Shown: positions 45,528 to 57,400 of the stretch, piece by piece
Layout of the letters: each line of letters starts with the position of its first letter
Numbering within the stretch: the stretch's first letter is position 1
Assembly (NCBI GenBank): GCA_949987565.1
Contig: OX465119.1
Location: forward strand, 5,740,694-5,804,693
Source of the DNA: Luidia sarsii
Taxonomy: Eukaryota; Echinodermata; Asteroidea; Paxillosida; Luidiidae
Length of the DNA: 64,000 nt
Direction: 5' to 3'
The notes under the pieces: generated by a model
What the model saw: the letters and a program-made list of their open reading frames with translations, nothing else
Databases searched by the model: none
What the model was told of the DNA's origin: nothing
Program-made: the position numbers and the translations under genes

Positions 45528-46319
45528 TAGTAATAGTTATCGAGATCATCGAGTATGTAATAAATGTTTGACCTGCTCTCCGTAAAAAGTGGTGCAGTTT
45601 TCTGTCTTGCGCTGTTGGCGCTCTATAGTATTTTTACACGTCGTCTGGTGGCGCTATACAAATCTGCCATGCTGTGCCATTCATCAGTTTGGAACAGCTG
45701 AATCGGAAGTCAATTCACTTTCACTTCAGTTTCAGAGTCGAGCTACAATACTTTGGAAGAGACAGTCAGCTTTGATTCCTCTTTACATGGATGCACTGAA
45801 TCGGTGAATCCCAGGTACAGCATGTATGTTCCATAGAAAGTTAGGAACGAAAGAGGCCAGATCCACGATCACGGCACCCTTGAAAGTCGAAGGTTCGAGT
45901 CGAATGCAGGCCCGTAAACAACAATCCTCGGCCAAGAATCGGAGCCAGAGGGGACCTCGGATCTGGGTCCTGTTTACGGGTCTGAAATTCTGAATCCGAA
46001 TCAACACGATCAAAGACTGAGGTAAGTTCCCAGGATCTAGCCAGCCCTGTTTACGGTTCTATTCTACGAGTATTCATTTTGATCAAACTTGGAATGGCTG
46101 TATCCAGATTTTTTAATTTTTAGTCACCATACTATAACTTAGTATTAGTTACCCCCAGAACTGTGGGGTTCTACATGTACTTCCGGTCGGGAGAGCAGCG
46201 GACGACGTAGAACCCCACATTTCTGGGGGTAACTAGTAGTAGTAATACTACTACTACTAGTACTACAGTACTAGTATTAGTCCGAGCATGGAGGAAGGAA
46301 AATCTATTTTCCTTCCTCC
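45528..46319. other. Intergenic, foldback fragments
   Basis: A GTAAACAACAATCCTCGGCC to GGTCCTGTTTACGGG inverted repeat lies at 45910-45985 and a hairpin MITE at 46147-46234. No gene was recognised. Confidence 0.5.
46147..46234. mobile_element. 88-bp hairpin MITE
   Basis: AGTTACCCCCAGAACTGTGG and CCACATTTCTGGGGGTAACT form long arms (28 bp each, 1-2 mismatches) around a 32-bp loop, inserted at the edge of a CTA/TAG microsatellite. Confidence 0.75.
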
Positions 46320-46929
46320 ATCTCCATGGTCCGAGTAACTTGGACCCTAACAATCGCCCTAACAATCGCCCTTTTTAGAATTAAAAAAAATGGCGAATTG
46401 TAACGTTAGTTACTGTGGAAAATACCTTAGCAAATTAAGCATTTTTAATTAAGGTGCTTTCGTTTTCACAATTTCTTCTGTAACCTGGTGGTTGCATTTG
46501 TTTAAATAATGGATGATTTATTTTGTGTTATTTCTTGTAACTTTTGGTTAGTAAAATTGTAAACGTTTTGTAACCTTTAAAAAAGCACTTAAAAAATGCT
46601 AAATAGTAAATTGCATCACATGTAAAAATGCTAATTATACATGCATAGAATTGGAATGAGGTACAGTATGTACACGTATGTGAATGTGTGTCCTCAAATT
46701 TGAATGTGCAGCAAAACCCTAATTGAAATTATGCAACATGGTGCCCTACACAACAGATTCAAATCAACCTCACAACCTCGTCCAGCTACAGTGTAGTACT
46801 TTTTGTAAAAATGTAGGCGTTGCAGTTACGAAACCCGCCCAAGCTACAGTGTTCATGTACCTGCACCTTTTTTTTAGCAGGCTGTCAGGCAAAGCACCTG
46901 AGCATGCAGTAAGACTAAGTATTACCATG

Positions 46930-47395
46930 CTTCTGTACATGTATCGTGGGAACCCCCGTTTTCGACGGTACATGTTTTTGACCTAACTCACATCGCACGA
47001 TGAAAACAACTCTGTATAACGATCTCAGACTTCGTATCTTCCGGTTTGTTTCCTGCTCTTTGTCCGTCACCGAAAATGTGGAAAGTTAAGGCTCTTCCAG
47101 TTGGCCAAACTCGTGTGATTCAAAAAGTTGCTCTTTTAGGGTCTATTTTCCTAGGTACAAAATTGGCAGTTGCTTCGAAGCTCCAGTTTTCTTTATTGTT
47201 GGTCCTAAAACGGACTTCAACAAAACCGGGTAAGTGACAGGCTTGATCAACCTTCTCTATGATTATTCTAATAGGCTGTGGTGTGGACAAAGTGACTGAG
47301 AGCTCTTTTAGTGTGATACTTTCGTCCACATTGGTCAGCTTGAAGAAAAGTCCTTATATCGTCAAAAACCGGTAACTGGAGGATACTGTACGGCA
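46930..47395 (-). repeat. Dispersed coding-like repeat, copy 2 (contiguous)
   Basis: On the minus strand the frame from 47329 reads VDESITLKELSVTLSTPQPI, RIIIEKVDQACHLPGFVEVR, FRTNNKENWSFEATANFVPR and KIDPKRATF before a stop. It matches copy 1 at 3740-4795 in inverted orientation, without the 580-bp interruption. Codon-level conservation between copies suggests a once-coding segment. I do not recognise the family. Confidence 0.6.
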
Positions 47396-47660
47396 GCCGT
47401 AATGCAACTTCCATTTTCTACTTTACGGCACTGCAACTGCGCGAGGACAAGCCAGATTTTGTTGCATGTCATTATCGCCTATCTGAATGTAAAAAGGTGT
47501 CTTTTACAATCATAACTTATAAATATAAGAAGTCCCACTTACTGGGCCACTAGCGGCCCAGTAAGTAAGTAAGTAAGTAAGTAAGTAACTTATATAAGTA
47601 AGTAAGTAACTTGTATAAGAAGCTCTCGCATGTTGAGATCTGCAAAAAAACGGGTCCCTA
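47385..47660. repeat. Fragment of the CGCAGTGG element with a (GTAA)n tract
   Basis: CGGCAGCCGTAATGCAACTT and CTGCAACTGCGCGAGGAC match the ends of the 39698-40401 element. A GTAA microsatellite at 47560-47612 interrupts it. Confidence 0.6.
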
Positions 47661-47716
47661 TCTTAGTTAACGGGCCTAAGCTAACATTGTAACAAAGTCG
47701 TCAGTGTCTCAGTGAT

Positions 47717-47926
47717 GTAGTCCGAGTAACTTGGACCCAACAAGTCACCCTTTTTTTATCGAATTTTGACATTTTGAGGGATGGGTGACTGTAGGGTCCA
47801 AGGATCGTGGCTATGCATTGTGGTAATTCCTCCATGGTAATCCGAGTAACTTGGACCCTTACATCGCCCTTTATAACTTTTTTTTTAAAGGGCAATTGTA
47901 AGGGTCCAAGTTACTCGGACCACCTT
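47717..47926. repeat. Two tandem GTCCGAGTAACTTGGACCC foldback MITEs
   Basis: Arms at 47719 and 47796 (first) and at 47840 and 47905 (second), same family as 4797-4907. Confidence 0.65.
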
Positions 47927-48177
47927 CATGGGTAATATCATCTTTGAAAAATACCCCCCACCGAAATCCCAAGATTTAACCCCCCCTCCCCCCAACACCC
48001 GTGAAACCATCCATCACGCCCATTGAGGATTCATGGAGAATTACAGATTCCAATACTGGTCATTTTGTTTTACTCACGTTTGGGAAAAGGGAGACATTTT
48101 CCCTCAGTTCACCGAGAACGGGTCAACGAGCTGAGTTGGGGTGGCCATCTTGGATTTGAAACTCCATGACGTCACGA

Positions 48178-48340
48178 TGTGCGGAGTGGTCCGGGTGTGG
48201 AGTGGTCTGCAGAAGTGTGTGAGCGCGCTTGCACGCGTTGAGCCCTACGACTGTTTCCTAAACAGCAGTGAAAAGCAATGTCTGGGACATCGCACCGCAC
48301 GCGCACACACTTCCGCAGACCACTCCGCACCACATCCCAG
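48178..48340. repeat. GC-rich foldback just upstream of TMEM68
   Basis: TGCGGAGTGGTCCGGGTGTG and GGAGTGGTCTGCAGAAGTGT face ACACTTCCGCAGACCACTCC. It lies 150-315 bp before the TMEM68 start codon, so it is likely to be in or near the promoter. Confidence 0.65.
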
Positions 48341-48492
48341 GGAAAACCAGATTTAAGGATCTGACATGATCACCCCTTGGAGGTACTTATTGCAAGACAT
48401 TGTAATTCACTTACCGGTATTTGTTTTCTGCCCTGTTGTACTGTAGGTGTAGTGGGAGTGACGCTGTTGCTACATACATGTAGTGTACTGCA

Positions 48493-51400
48493 ATGGTCAT
48501 CATTGGCTACCTTGAGCAGCTCTTCCAATGGCTTGCTCATACCCTTGGACTCCAGCTACCCGAGTGGCTAGGAGACACACTCAATAGTCTGGACTACTAC
48601 CTCCTATCATGGCTGCTGTGGCTGTTCATGCCGCTAGTCATGGCCTTTGTGCTGCCCATAGTCACCTTGCTACTAGTCTATGGCTCAGTTCTCTTCCTGC
48701 ACATCTACAAGGCAAGGCATCGCTTGGCCGATGCCTATTACAGCAGTGGTGTATGGGACTGGGCAAGGATGATGCTGGCTACTTTCTGGGAGGGCCATGG
48801 TATCATGTGGCATGGTAAGGTTTATTCTGAGCACTCAATGCTTATTGGATTGACTCTTTTCTAAACCTCAGTTAAAAGGGCTTTCACACTAGACTGCTAG
48901 ATGAAATCCCCGGGGATTTCGGTCGTGCTATTCACACTACGAAAGAAATCCCGGGGGTAAGTTTTTCCCCGGGGATTTTTTACCCCTGCTCGGGGGTAGG
49001 GCAGAAGGAGAAAACCCCGGGGTTTTACGATTTTCACGGGGAAATAGGGTCTCCGGGAGTTTCAAAATGGGTCCAGTGTGAATGGTTGCGGGGGTGTTGG
49101 TTAGGGGAAAATTCCTGTGAATTCCCCGGGGATTGGCCGTGTAGTGTGAAAAGAGATTGAAGACTAACTCAGGGTCAGTTTCTGTCATCCAAAGACTGAA
49201 AAATGTGATTTTTGGGATCGTGATTCAAACTCCACATTTTTTATGTGAGTGGACACAATAAGTAAGAGGTTTGCGGTGACATCATGCACAATATCTCTTA
49301 AGAGGATACTCCTCTGAAGAGATGATGTACATGCAGTGATGGAAATAAGCGGAAAAAATTGATTAGCAAATAATGCTAATCAAATTGTAATTTGATTAGC
49401 AATATGGTAAAAATGACTAGCAAAAATAAATGCAACAATTGCATTGGATCATTTCTTTCTTTGACAGACGGGATGCATGCTGGTGCATCGCTGTCCCACC
49501 ATGTTTAATGCAGTTGTCTCTTTTCAGGCTGTACCTACTGATTCCTAAAACAAAAACGTTGGAATAATTTCTGACCGCTTTGATTTTTTCCTCGTGCGAT
49601 CTGCAAAGTTTGCATCAAAATTGCACAGGGCACCACCAAGGTCAACTCAAGGGGGCACCGAGGCCAACTCACTGTGGCATCAAAAGGCCAATCAAAAGGC
49701 CAAACCTTTATTTTACATGTCGCCTTCCTTAGATGTGTACTGGAAAAAAATCTTGATAGTTATTTTAATTGACCGCCTCAAATTCAATTTTGTTTGAAGA
49801 GTAGAAAGATGGCTGCACCTCGGCTTGGGCTGTTTGGGAAAAATCAAAACCGAAAAAAACGCCGTACACTGGACTCGGTGAAACCGCAAAACTGGGTTTT
49901 TTTTTTCAATGAAAACAAAATAAATTAAAAGAAAACTAAAGAAAAAAACCCACACAATTCCAATGATAAAGAAAGAATCCCAATATTATCCCAATATGTG
50001 TTTTATTTCGGCAGTAAAATGAATTGTACTTTTTTGTAGCGTACCGTCTCGCTAATAGTAATACTTCTGGAAGTTCCGATCAGGCTTGAGTAGCGCAGCG
50101 TGATCGTATGCGGCCATGTGGCTGCTGTGCACGAGCACTGTGCATTACATGTATACAGTGTGTGCAAAGAAAGACGTGTTGTGTCATGTCATGTGCAGCG
50201 CGTAGGCTGGTTTCGGCCCTACTGGTCCTGTAGTGTCGCTATGGCGTTACGTAGAGGCGGAAACCATACCTAGACTTGCCAACCTTGCTAACGTCGTGAA
50301 GGGAAATGCGCTACTTTCATCGTTTGTCTCCGAATGTTGTTTCCGCGTAATTCAATATTATTCCCTTCGTCATTAATTTTGAAAGTGGTATGGATAGAAA
50401 GAAGAGAATACACGCTTCAGTTTAAGGGTAAAATCGACCGATTTGGACGATGTTTACAGGGTAGGCGAAAATCTTAGTCTACCCATGCCGATGGGGAGTC
50501 TGGCCGCCGCCGCGCTTGCACTATCAACAGTATATTATGTACTGTACAGTATACACTCTACATGTACTGACCATGTACATGTACATGTACACAGTGCAAG
50601 GGTACAGTACATGTCCTGTCCGTTCAACGCATGATGGTCTCTTACGATGGATTTTGATTCGCACAAAATGCGAACCGTTTTCTAAATTGTCTCGCATTTC
50701 GTGAAAAATGTATCGCATTTTGCGATGCGAATCCAGCTATTTCCATCACTGACATGTACACGTGTCACCACAAACCTCCTACCATACTTGTTATTTCCAC
50801 CATCCAAACCTGATTTTACCTGAACATGATAAACATTTATAAACAGTTATTACTGGGTTTTGAATCACGATTCAGACTCAACATTAGGGCCACTAGCAAA
50901 AGCTTTCTCCATATCACTCCTCTAAAGCTACTACATAACAGTATACGTGTGCACAGGAGGGGGGTCACACCAAGGAGGCCCGGACTACATTTGGTTCAAG
51001 GCCACTACTTGGATGGAGTAATAGGACCTAACTTACACAACGTTGCACTTTCAACTAAATTCAACTTTAAGAAGCTGCAGCTAGGGGGTAGAAAGCCATG
51101 CATAGGCATCTGGCATCCATGCCACAAATTCCTCCCATGAGTGTGCTGCACATTCCCAGTGGGTTGCAGTGGGCAACAATGTCCTGACTCCCAGTACTCC
51201 CAGTAGGCAGTAATAGTGACAATGCTCATATTGTTTATTGCTGCCAATACCAACTCTACCATGTCTACCGGTACTCTATTCTACTCCACAATTTTGTTTT
51301 GTGTCGAGTGTGACCGCACTTGTCCGCCTGTCTAGTGTTTTTGTTTTTTTCTTACACCATCATCAAAATGACATTCAGTCATTCAGATATTGTAAAAAAG

Positions 51401-54400
51401 ATTCAGGTCCAGCTGTCCAGTAAGATTCTTCAGTTACTAGAAACGTGAGACCTGCAGCTGATTTCACGAAACTTCAAATGTTGCGTACTAAACTTACGGT
51501 ACGCAACATTTTGCTGTCTTTTCTAAATAGTGCACAAAAAAGCCATTGTGGCACAAGACTTACGCAACTTTTCTTGAAATCGGCAGCTGTTGTCTAATGC
51601 ATTTTTCATGAAATTCGAGCCTTGGTGTAACACTCTTATTGATTTATGTCACTATAGGCCTATCAGTTGTTCTCAGACATGTATCTAGTAGGCTTTAGAT
51701 TGTGGCCTTCCCTAAATTTCAAACTTGTTCTTCGCTCTTTGCTGGTTATTGGTTAAATGCGTGTGACTGGAGCTCCCATCCCAGCAAAGTCTTCACAAGT
51801 TTACATATGGGAAGGCTACCTACCAGTATTTTACTTCATAGTTAATTTACAATAATCTACATGTACTGTATACAGCGTGCGAAAACCTAAAAAAATCATG
51901 TGAATGGTTCACTTACATACATGTACATACATGTACACACACATGTGCAATCACCTCAACATTTTCTGTAGAAACGATATTTGTCACAAAATATCAAGTC
52001 CCAATCCAAGTCACATCTCTTGAAATAATCCTAGTCATCAAGGTCAAGTCACAAAGGTCGAGTCTTCAGCTGAGTCAGGACTCCTAAGTCACCATTAGAA
52101 TTGAAACCAAATTGAGAACTTATTTCCCAATGTTCCCCTTGGACATGCCAGGTTTCACTTGCACATCGAGACACAGTGTTTTCTTATGGTCAGGATATCG
52201 GTTGTCTTGGATTGTTTAGTAAGTTTTGAAAATGGCTCTGTGATGGACATTAGCTCTGATCAATTCCCATTATCAAGGGAATAAACTTTTTGGGGGCTAT
52301 TTTCACAAATCGTTGCAATGTTCTTTGCGAAATGTTGAAAGCTGTTCACTGACTGCGTCTGTCTTCTGTGTACTGTTTGATTTCTTACAGGCTATGACAT
52401 TGTTGGCTTGGAGCATATACCAAGCAATGGTGCAGCCCTTTTGGTATATTACCATGGCACTGTACCTCTGGACTTTTACTACATCATGGCCAAGATTGTG
52501 CTTTACAAGAATCGCATCATGCAACTGGTTGGAGACAGGTTCTTATTTGGAGTACCAGGTATGCACCCACACGGTTACTTGAAAGTAATTGTACTTTGTC
52601 TTCCCACTTGAACGTTTGTTCACACCGATGGGATATTTATTTGCTTTGAATGATTGGTAAAATGTCACTCATTTCTGAGTGGAAGGGTGTTGACTTTTGA
52701 CCTTTGGTTTTACATCCAGGTTGTGGTAACTTAGCAAGGATTTTTTTGCCTGGCATTCCCACTAGATTTAATTTGGTTTTCAGCAAAGTCGCAGTAGTTT
52801 GTTGAGGAAAACCTCCATTGTTTGAATCATCTCCTCAAGGGAACAATAGCTTATGCAGTATGACCAGAGTCTGGTTCTAAGATAGGCTGCCAGCAACTGT
52901 GAAATACAAATCTGCATGAGCCAATGGTTACAGCAGCTTCAAGTACAGTACATGTACTCATATTAGCTGCAAATCCAACAATCAATAAGCTTTCAGTATT
53001 CATTACTTGTTTTCTTAAAGCATTGTATTACCTGCAATCGTCCATGTAAGTATGTAAGAAATATTTCAATCTATGGTTTCCGGAAGAATGTTCCTTGCAA
53101 TTGACTGCTGTGAATGAATCTGCTACTGAGTGAAAACTGTAGTTTAGATGGTACTGTCATACTGTCAATGTACCGGTATGGGAAGGGCATTGATTGGCTG
53201 AATTGGGCGAATGAGCGGCTCTTCCAATAACAAAAGGTGTAGGAAGAAGTGCAGTCAGGTCCATGGGATGGTGGTACCGTATGCCTCTTGTATAGAAGGC
53301 TGTTAAAGGCCCCATACAACGTCATATACATGTAACATGTTTAAGGTCAAAAGATTGCCACAGTTTGTGTGTTAAACCATTAAACATTCCAAAAAAGAAA
53401 TACTGCGAAGGTTTTAGCTCAAATGGTAATCTGAGAAAGTAGAAAAAGGCAAAAATATGTCGCTGTTTTCGCACCATTCTGTAGTGTAAGAAATAGTTTA
53501 TTACTCGCGAGTAATAAACTTTTTGTCGATGTTTGAGTGAAGATTTCTCGAGAAATACCTACAGCATCCCAGACCATAAGATTTCAACATGAGGATTCTA
53601 TAATGGCCATCTACAAACTATGTAAATTAGAAGGAAATCTGTGGACATCGATGTTTTCCTATCTTCCCAATGTTGTATAGGGCCTTTAACCACTTTGCGC
53701 CGGGGTTTTTTCAGCGCCGTTGACCGACATACGGGGTTTTTGAACAATGCATCATTTTCAAATCTCGCTCAAACAATCGGAACACTATATATTTCTGTGA
53801 AATAAATCGATAAGGGTATATTATGGGTACAAGAGAGTAAAAGCTGGCACAATTCGGACGATGTTGTGGCTTTTGACAAGAGATTATCCATTCGAAAAAG
53901 GGCCCATTGTGCGTTGTCAATGGAGCGTAACGGACTTGTGTGTGTGTGTGTGCATGTATAGTGCTGTCAATTCTTGACCACAGACTCCAGCCTCCACTCC
54001 AGGCAGTCAAATCTTCGAGTTGGTCGGCCACAAGCGAGCGTACAGATTGCAGTAAAGAATGTGAGGGAAATTCCAATGCCAGACCGATGACCGTTGGGCT
54101 GTGTGGCATGCAAAGACAATGTCCCCCGCGTACTTTCAGCGGCAGCGCGGTATCCCTCGATCCTCCACAGAAAATCTGCCACAATTGCATAATTACTGCT
54201 GCTAATCTTGCAATACATGTGGCAACTTGCGTCAAAAAGGGTCTTTGTACTGATTCGTATTGCTTTGTTCTAAGCTGAAAAGAGTCTTTGTTTAAAATGT
54301 GGACAATAGTGGTGCCCGGATTCAGAGGGCCCTGTCACATAGTCAAGCCAACGGAGCTCCGGATTCGGAGGTCCCGACGCAAAGTGGTTAAGGCTAACTA

Positions 54401-57400
54401 CCTGGCATCTGTCATGTACAGACGTGATGTTCAGATGGATGCACTATGCACTATGTACAATACCGGTAATTCAATTTTAATTTCATTCCTGAAGTCTGAG
54501 ATGGTTCTCCTCTGTCTTTGGACCAGGGTTCCGGATTCTTCTGAAGGTATTTCAAGTGACGCCAGGGTCAGTGCCTGAGTGTGTGAGCCTGTTGAAGGAT
54601 GGTCACCTCCTGGCCATAGCACCAGGAGGTGTGCGGGAAGCCTTGTTTGGTGATGAACATTACCAGCCCATATGGGGCCGCAGATGTGGATTTGCCCAGT
54701 GTGCTCTTCAAGCTCAAGTGGTAAGCATTAGTTCATGTACATGTAGTAAGGATCAAATGAGGGATAACACTAGTATATTTTGACAATTGCAAGACTTTTC
54801 GCTCATTTTTCTTTTTTTTCAGTCTCCTGAAGACGAACAGACTACACTGTTTGAAACGTTTAATTCCTCCGGTTCTTTTCAGAACCACATTTACTCACAA
54901 AAGAGAAATTACATGGTGTCACCGCAAACCAATTATCCTGCTATTCTCACCATGCAAACCTTCAAATCTCATTTTTCAATTTGTAAAAAAGCAAAGAAAA
55001 GTTGACTGGACCGGGACTTGAACCCGAGTCCTCTGGTTTAACGTACCCATCCTCTAATTGCTTGAGCTATCAGCCCTTAGGTGACAGCCTTCCCAAACTA
55101 TCTTTGCAGAGGAGGGGAAGTTACCAGTAGTCAGAAGCTTTTGACCATAACATGTCAAACATATTGAACATTCAATTGCAAACTGTACATATGGAAATGA
55201 GTTCTAGATTCTGCTGAAGTGGAACAGATGCATGTTTGCAACATGTAATAGTGCCATGGGTCTTTTGAGATGAAGTGACAGAAGTTCCAAAGAAAGTGCC
55301 TGATTCCTGAACATGTTAGTAATGAAACATTGTCAGTACTTCCGTGGTTGTGCATATCACCTACATGTAAGTTACATGAGTGTATTTTTACAAATGTGCC
55401 AGTTTTACGGTTCTGAAACATACATTTGTACAACTGTGCTGAAGTTTACAAGATTTCTTGTTTTGTTTTGTCCTAGCCTATTATTCCAGTTTTTACTCAA
55501 AACTGTCGAGAGGCCTTTCGGACACCATCATTGGGTAGGAAATACCTGCATAGTCTATATGAGAAAACACGCCTACCAATTGTACCGATATATGGTGGAT
55601 TTCCAGTCAAGTTAAGGTGAGTAGTCAGTATCAGGATTCTGTCTTCACTTCATCACCTGCTGTAAGAGGACAAGAACTGCATTGATAGCATCTATAATAC
55701 AAATGTCCAGCAAACTAACTTCCTCGTTGTTCCCTTCACCAGACTTGTCTTTGAGTCACAAATTATCAAGTCTTCCATCACGTGTCCAAGCCCTGAGTCA
55801 TTTAGGTCCAATCACTGTCCAAATCATGAGTCTCAAAGGTTTGAGTCTGAGTCGCATCTCTTGAGTTTGAGTCTGAGTCATTCAGATGGAGCCAGAAATT
55901 CAGATGACAGAGGTCAAGTCTGAGTTGTGTTTAACTTCAATATTGGATTTGTTTTCTTCTCAACTATCAGTTAGAGAGAAAGTCCTTTGATCAACCCATG
56001 TACACCAATATGCCCTGTGCAAGTCTGAAGAAAACAGGAAAGAGAACACTGACATGGGAAATTATTCACAATTTGTGAAAACTTTGACTGGACTTGGACT
56101 TAAACCTGAGACATGTAGCTTAACGTACCAGCGCTGTAACACCAGAGCTACATGTATCCTGCCCTTTGGTGGAGGCCTTCTCAAATAATCCACTTTCAAA
56201 GAATGCATGTACATGGTGTAATGTAATATGAGTCATCCATGGAATGACTGCAGTTATGATGTCAACTTCGTAATGCCAATTGACTTTAATTTGAAGTGTT
56301 TGCTTTTTCGTTCTTCAAGGACATTTATAGGAAAACCTATAGCATACGATGGGTCTCTATCACCAACAGAGCTTGCTGAAAAGGTGAGTTCTACATGTAC
56401 ATGTACTTTTGAAATATTGCTGATGTTGAAGCATCCTTTAATCTTTCTCCTTGCAATCCCTTTCTTTCTCCCTGCTCCTCCTTTTGATCTCATCCCAGCC
56501 TGTCTACCACCTTTCCTCTTTGTCCTTCTTTTATTTGTGTCCTATTGTACATGTACATGTACATGTACAGTGTGGTGTACATGTATCTTCCCTTTGCTAT
56601 CTGTTTTCCAGTATTTGAGTCACAAACGACAAAATACCGAGTCCAAGTCAGTCACAAAGATTGTGTATACACTGGACCCTATGAAGGGGATCAGATCCCC
56701 CGAGGGTGATCAACATGAGTGTAAATGCTTGCGAGATCAAGATCTTATCCCGAGATCTTATCTGTCTCTTCGGAAGGTCATAGAAGGTTAGATCAGAGCC
56801 AGGTCTGGGCCCAATTTCATAGAGCCACTTAAGCGTGAAAATCCGCTAAGCAGAAAAAGTCTTCCTCGTATAAGCAGGATTACAAACTGCCCTGCGGTTT
56901 GATGTTCATTGCTTCTGACTTGTATTCCACTCTTCTTTACTTAGCATGAAACAAAAGTGAAGTTTGGGTACAGTAGGCAATGGGATCCTGTGGCTCATGA
57001 GTTTTTGTGCTTAAGCACATTTTGACGCTTAAGCGGCTCTATGAAATTGGCCCCTGATGTCATGTGCGGTATCATCTTTTGAGAGTAAATGCAAAGAAAG
57101 GATCTGATCCCACAATTGACAGTGACAGCATACAGTGAAAACAAGTCCGTATTTAATCCTGAATTAAGTGTCTACAAGAATGAACATGCACATGGCCATG
57201 TACATTGTAACATGTAAATGTGTACAGTTTATCATTGCACAAAGCCCCCCACAAAAAAAAAACCAAAAAACAATTTGCATTGGTACCCAATTTGTAGGGC
57301 CAACGCATGTGTGTGCCTATTCAGTGAGAAACGCATACCCTCAGGCGCGCCCGACTATATTCTTCTCTTCAAAGATAAGCAAGTCATTTCTTGGCTCTCC

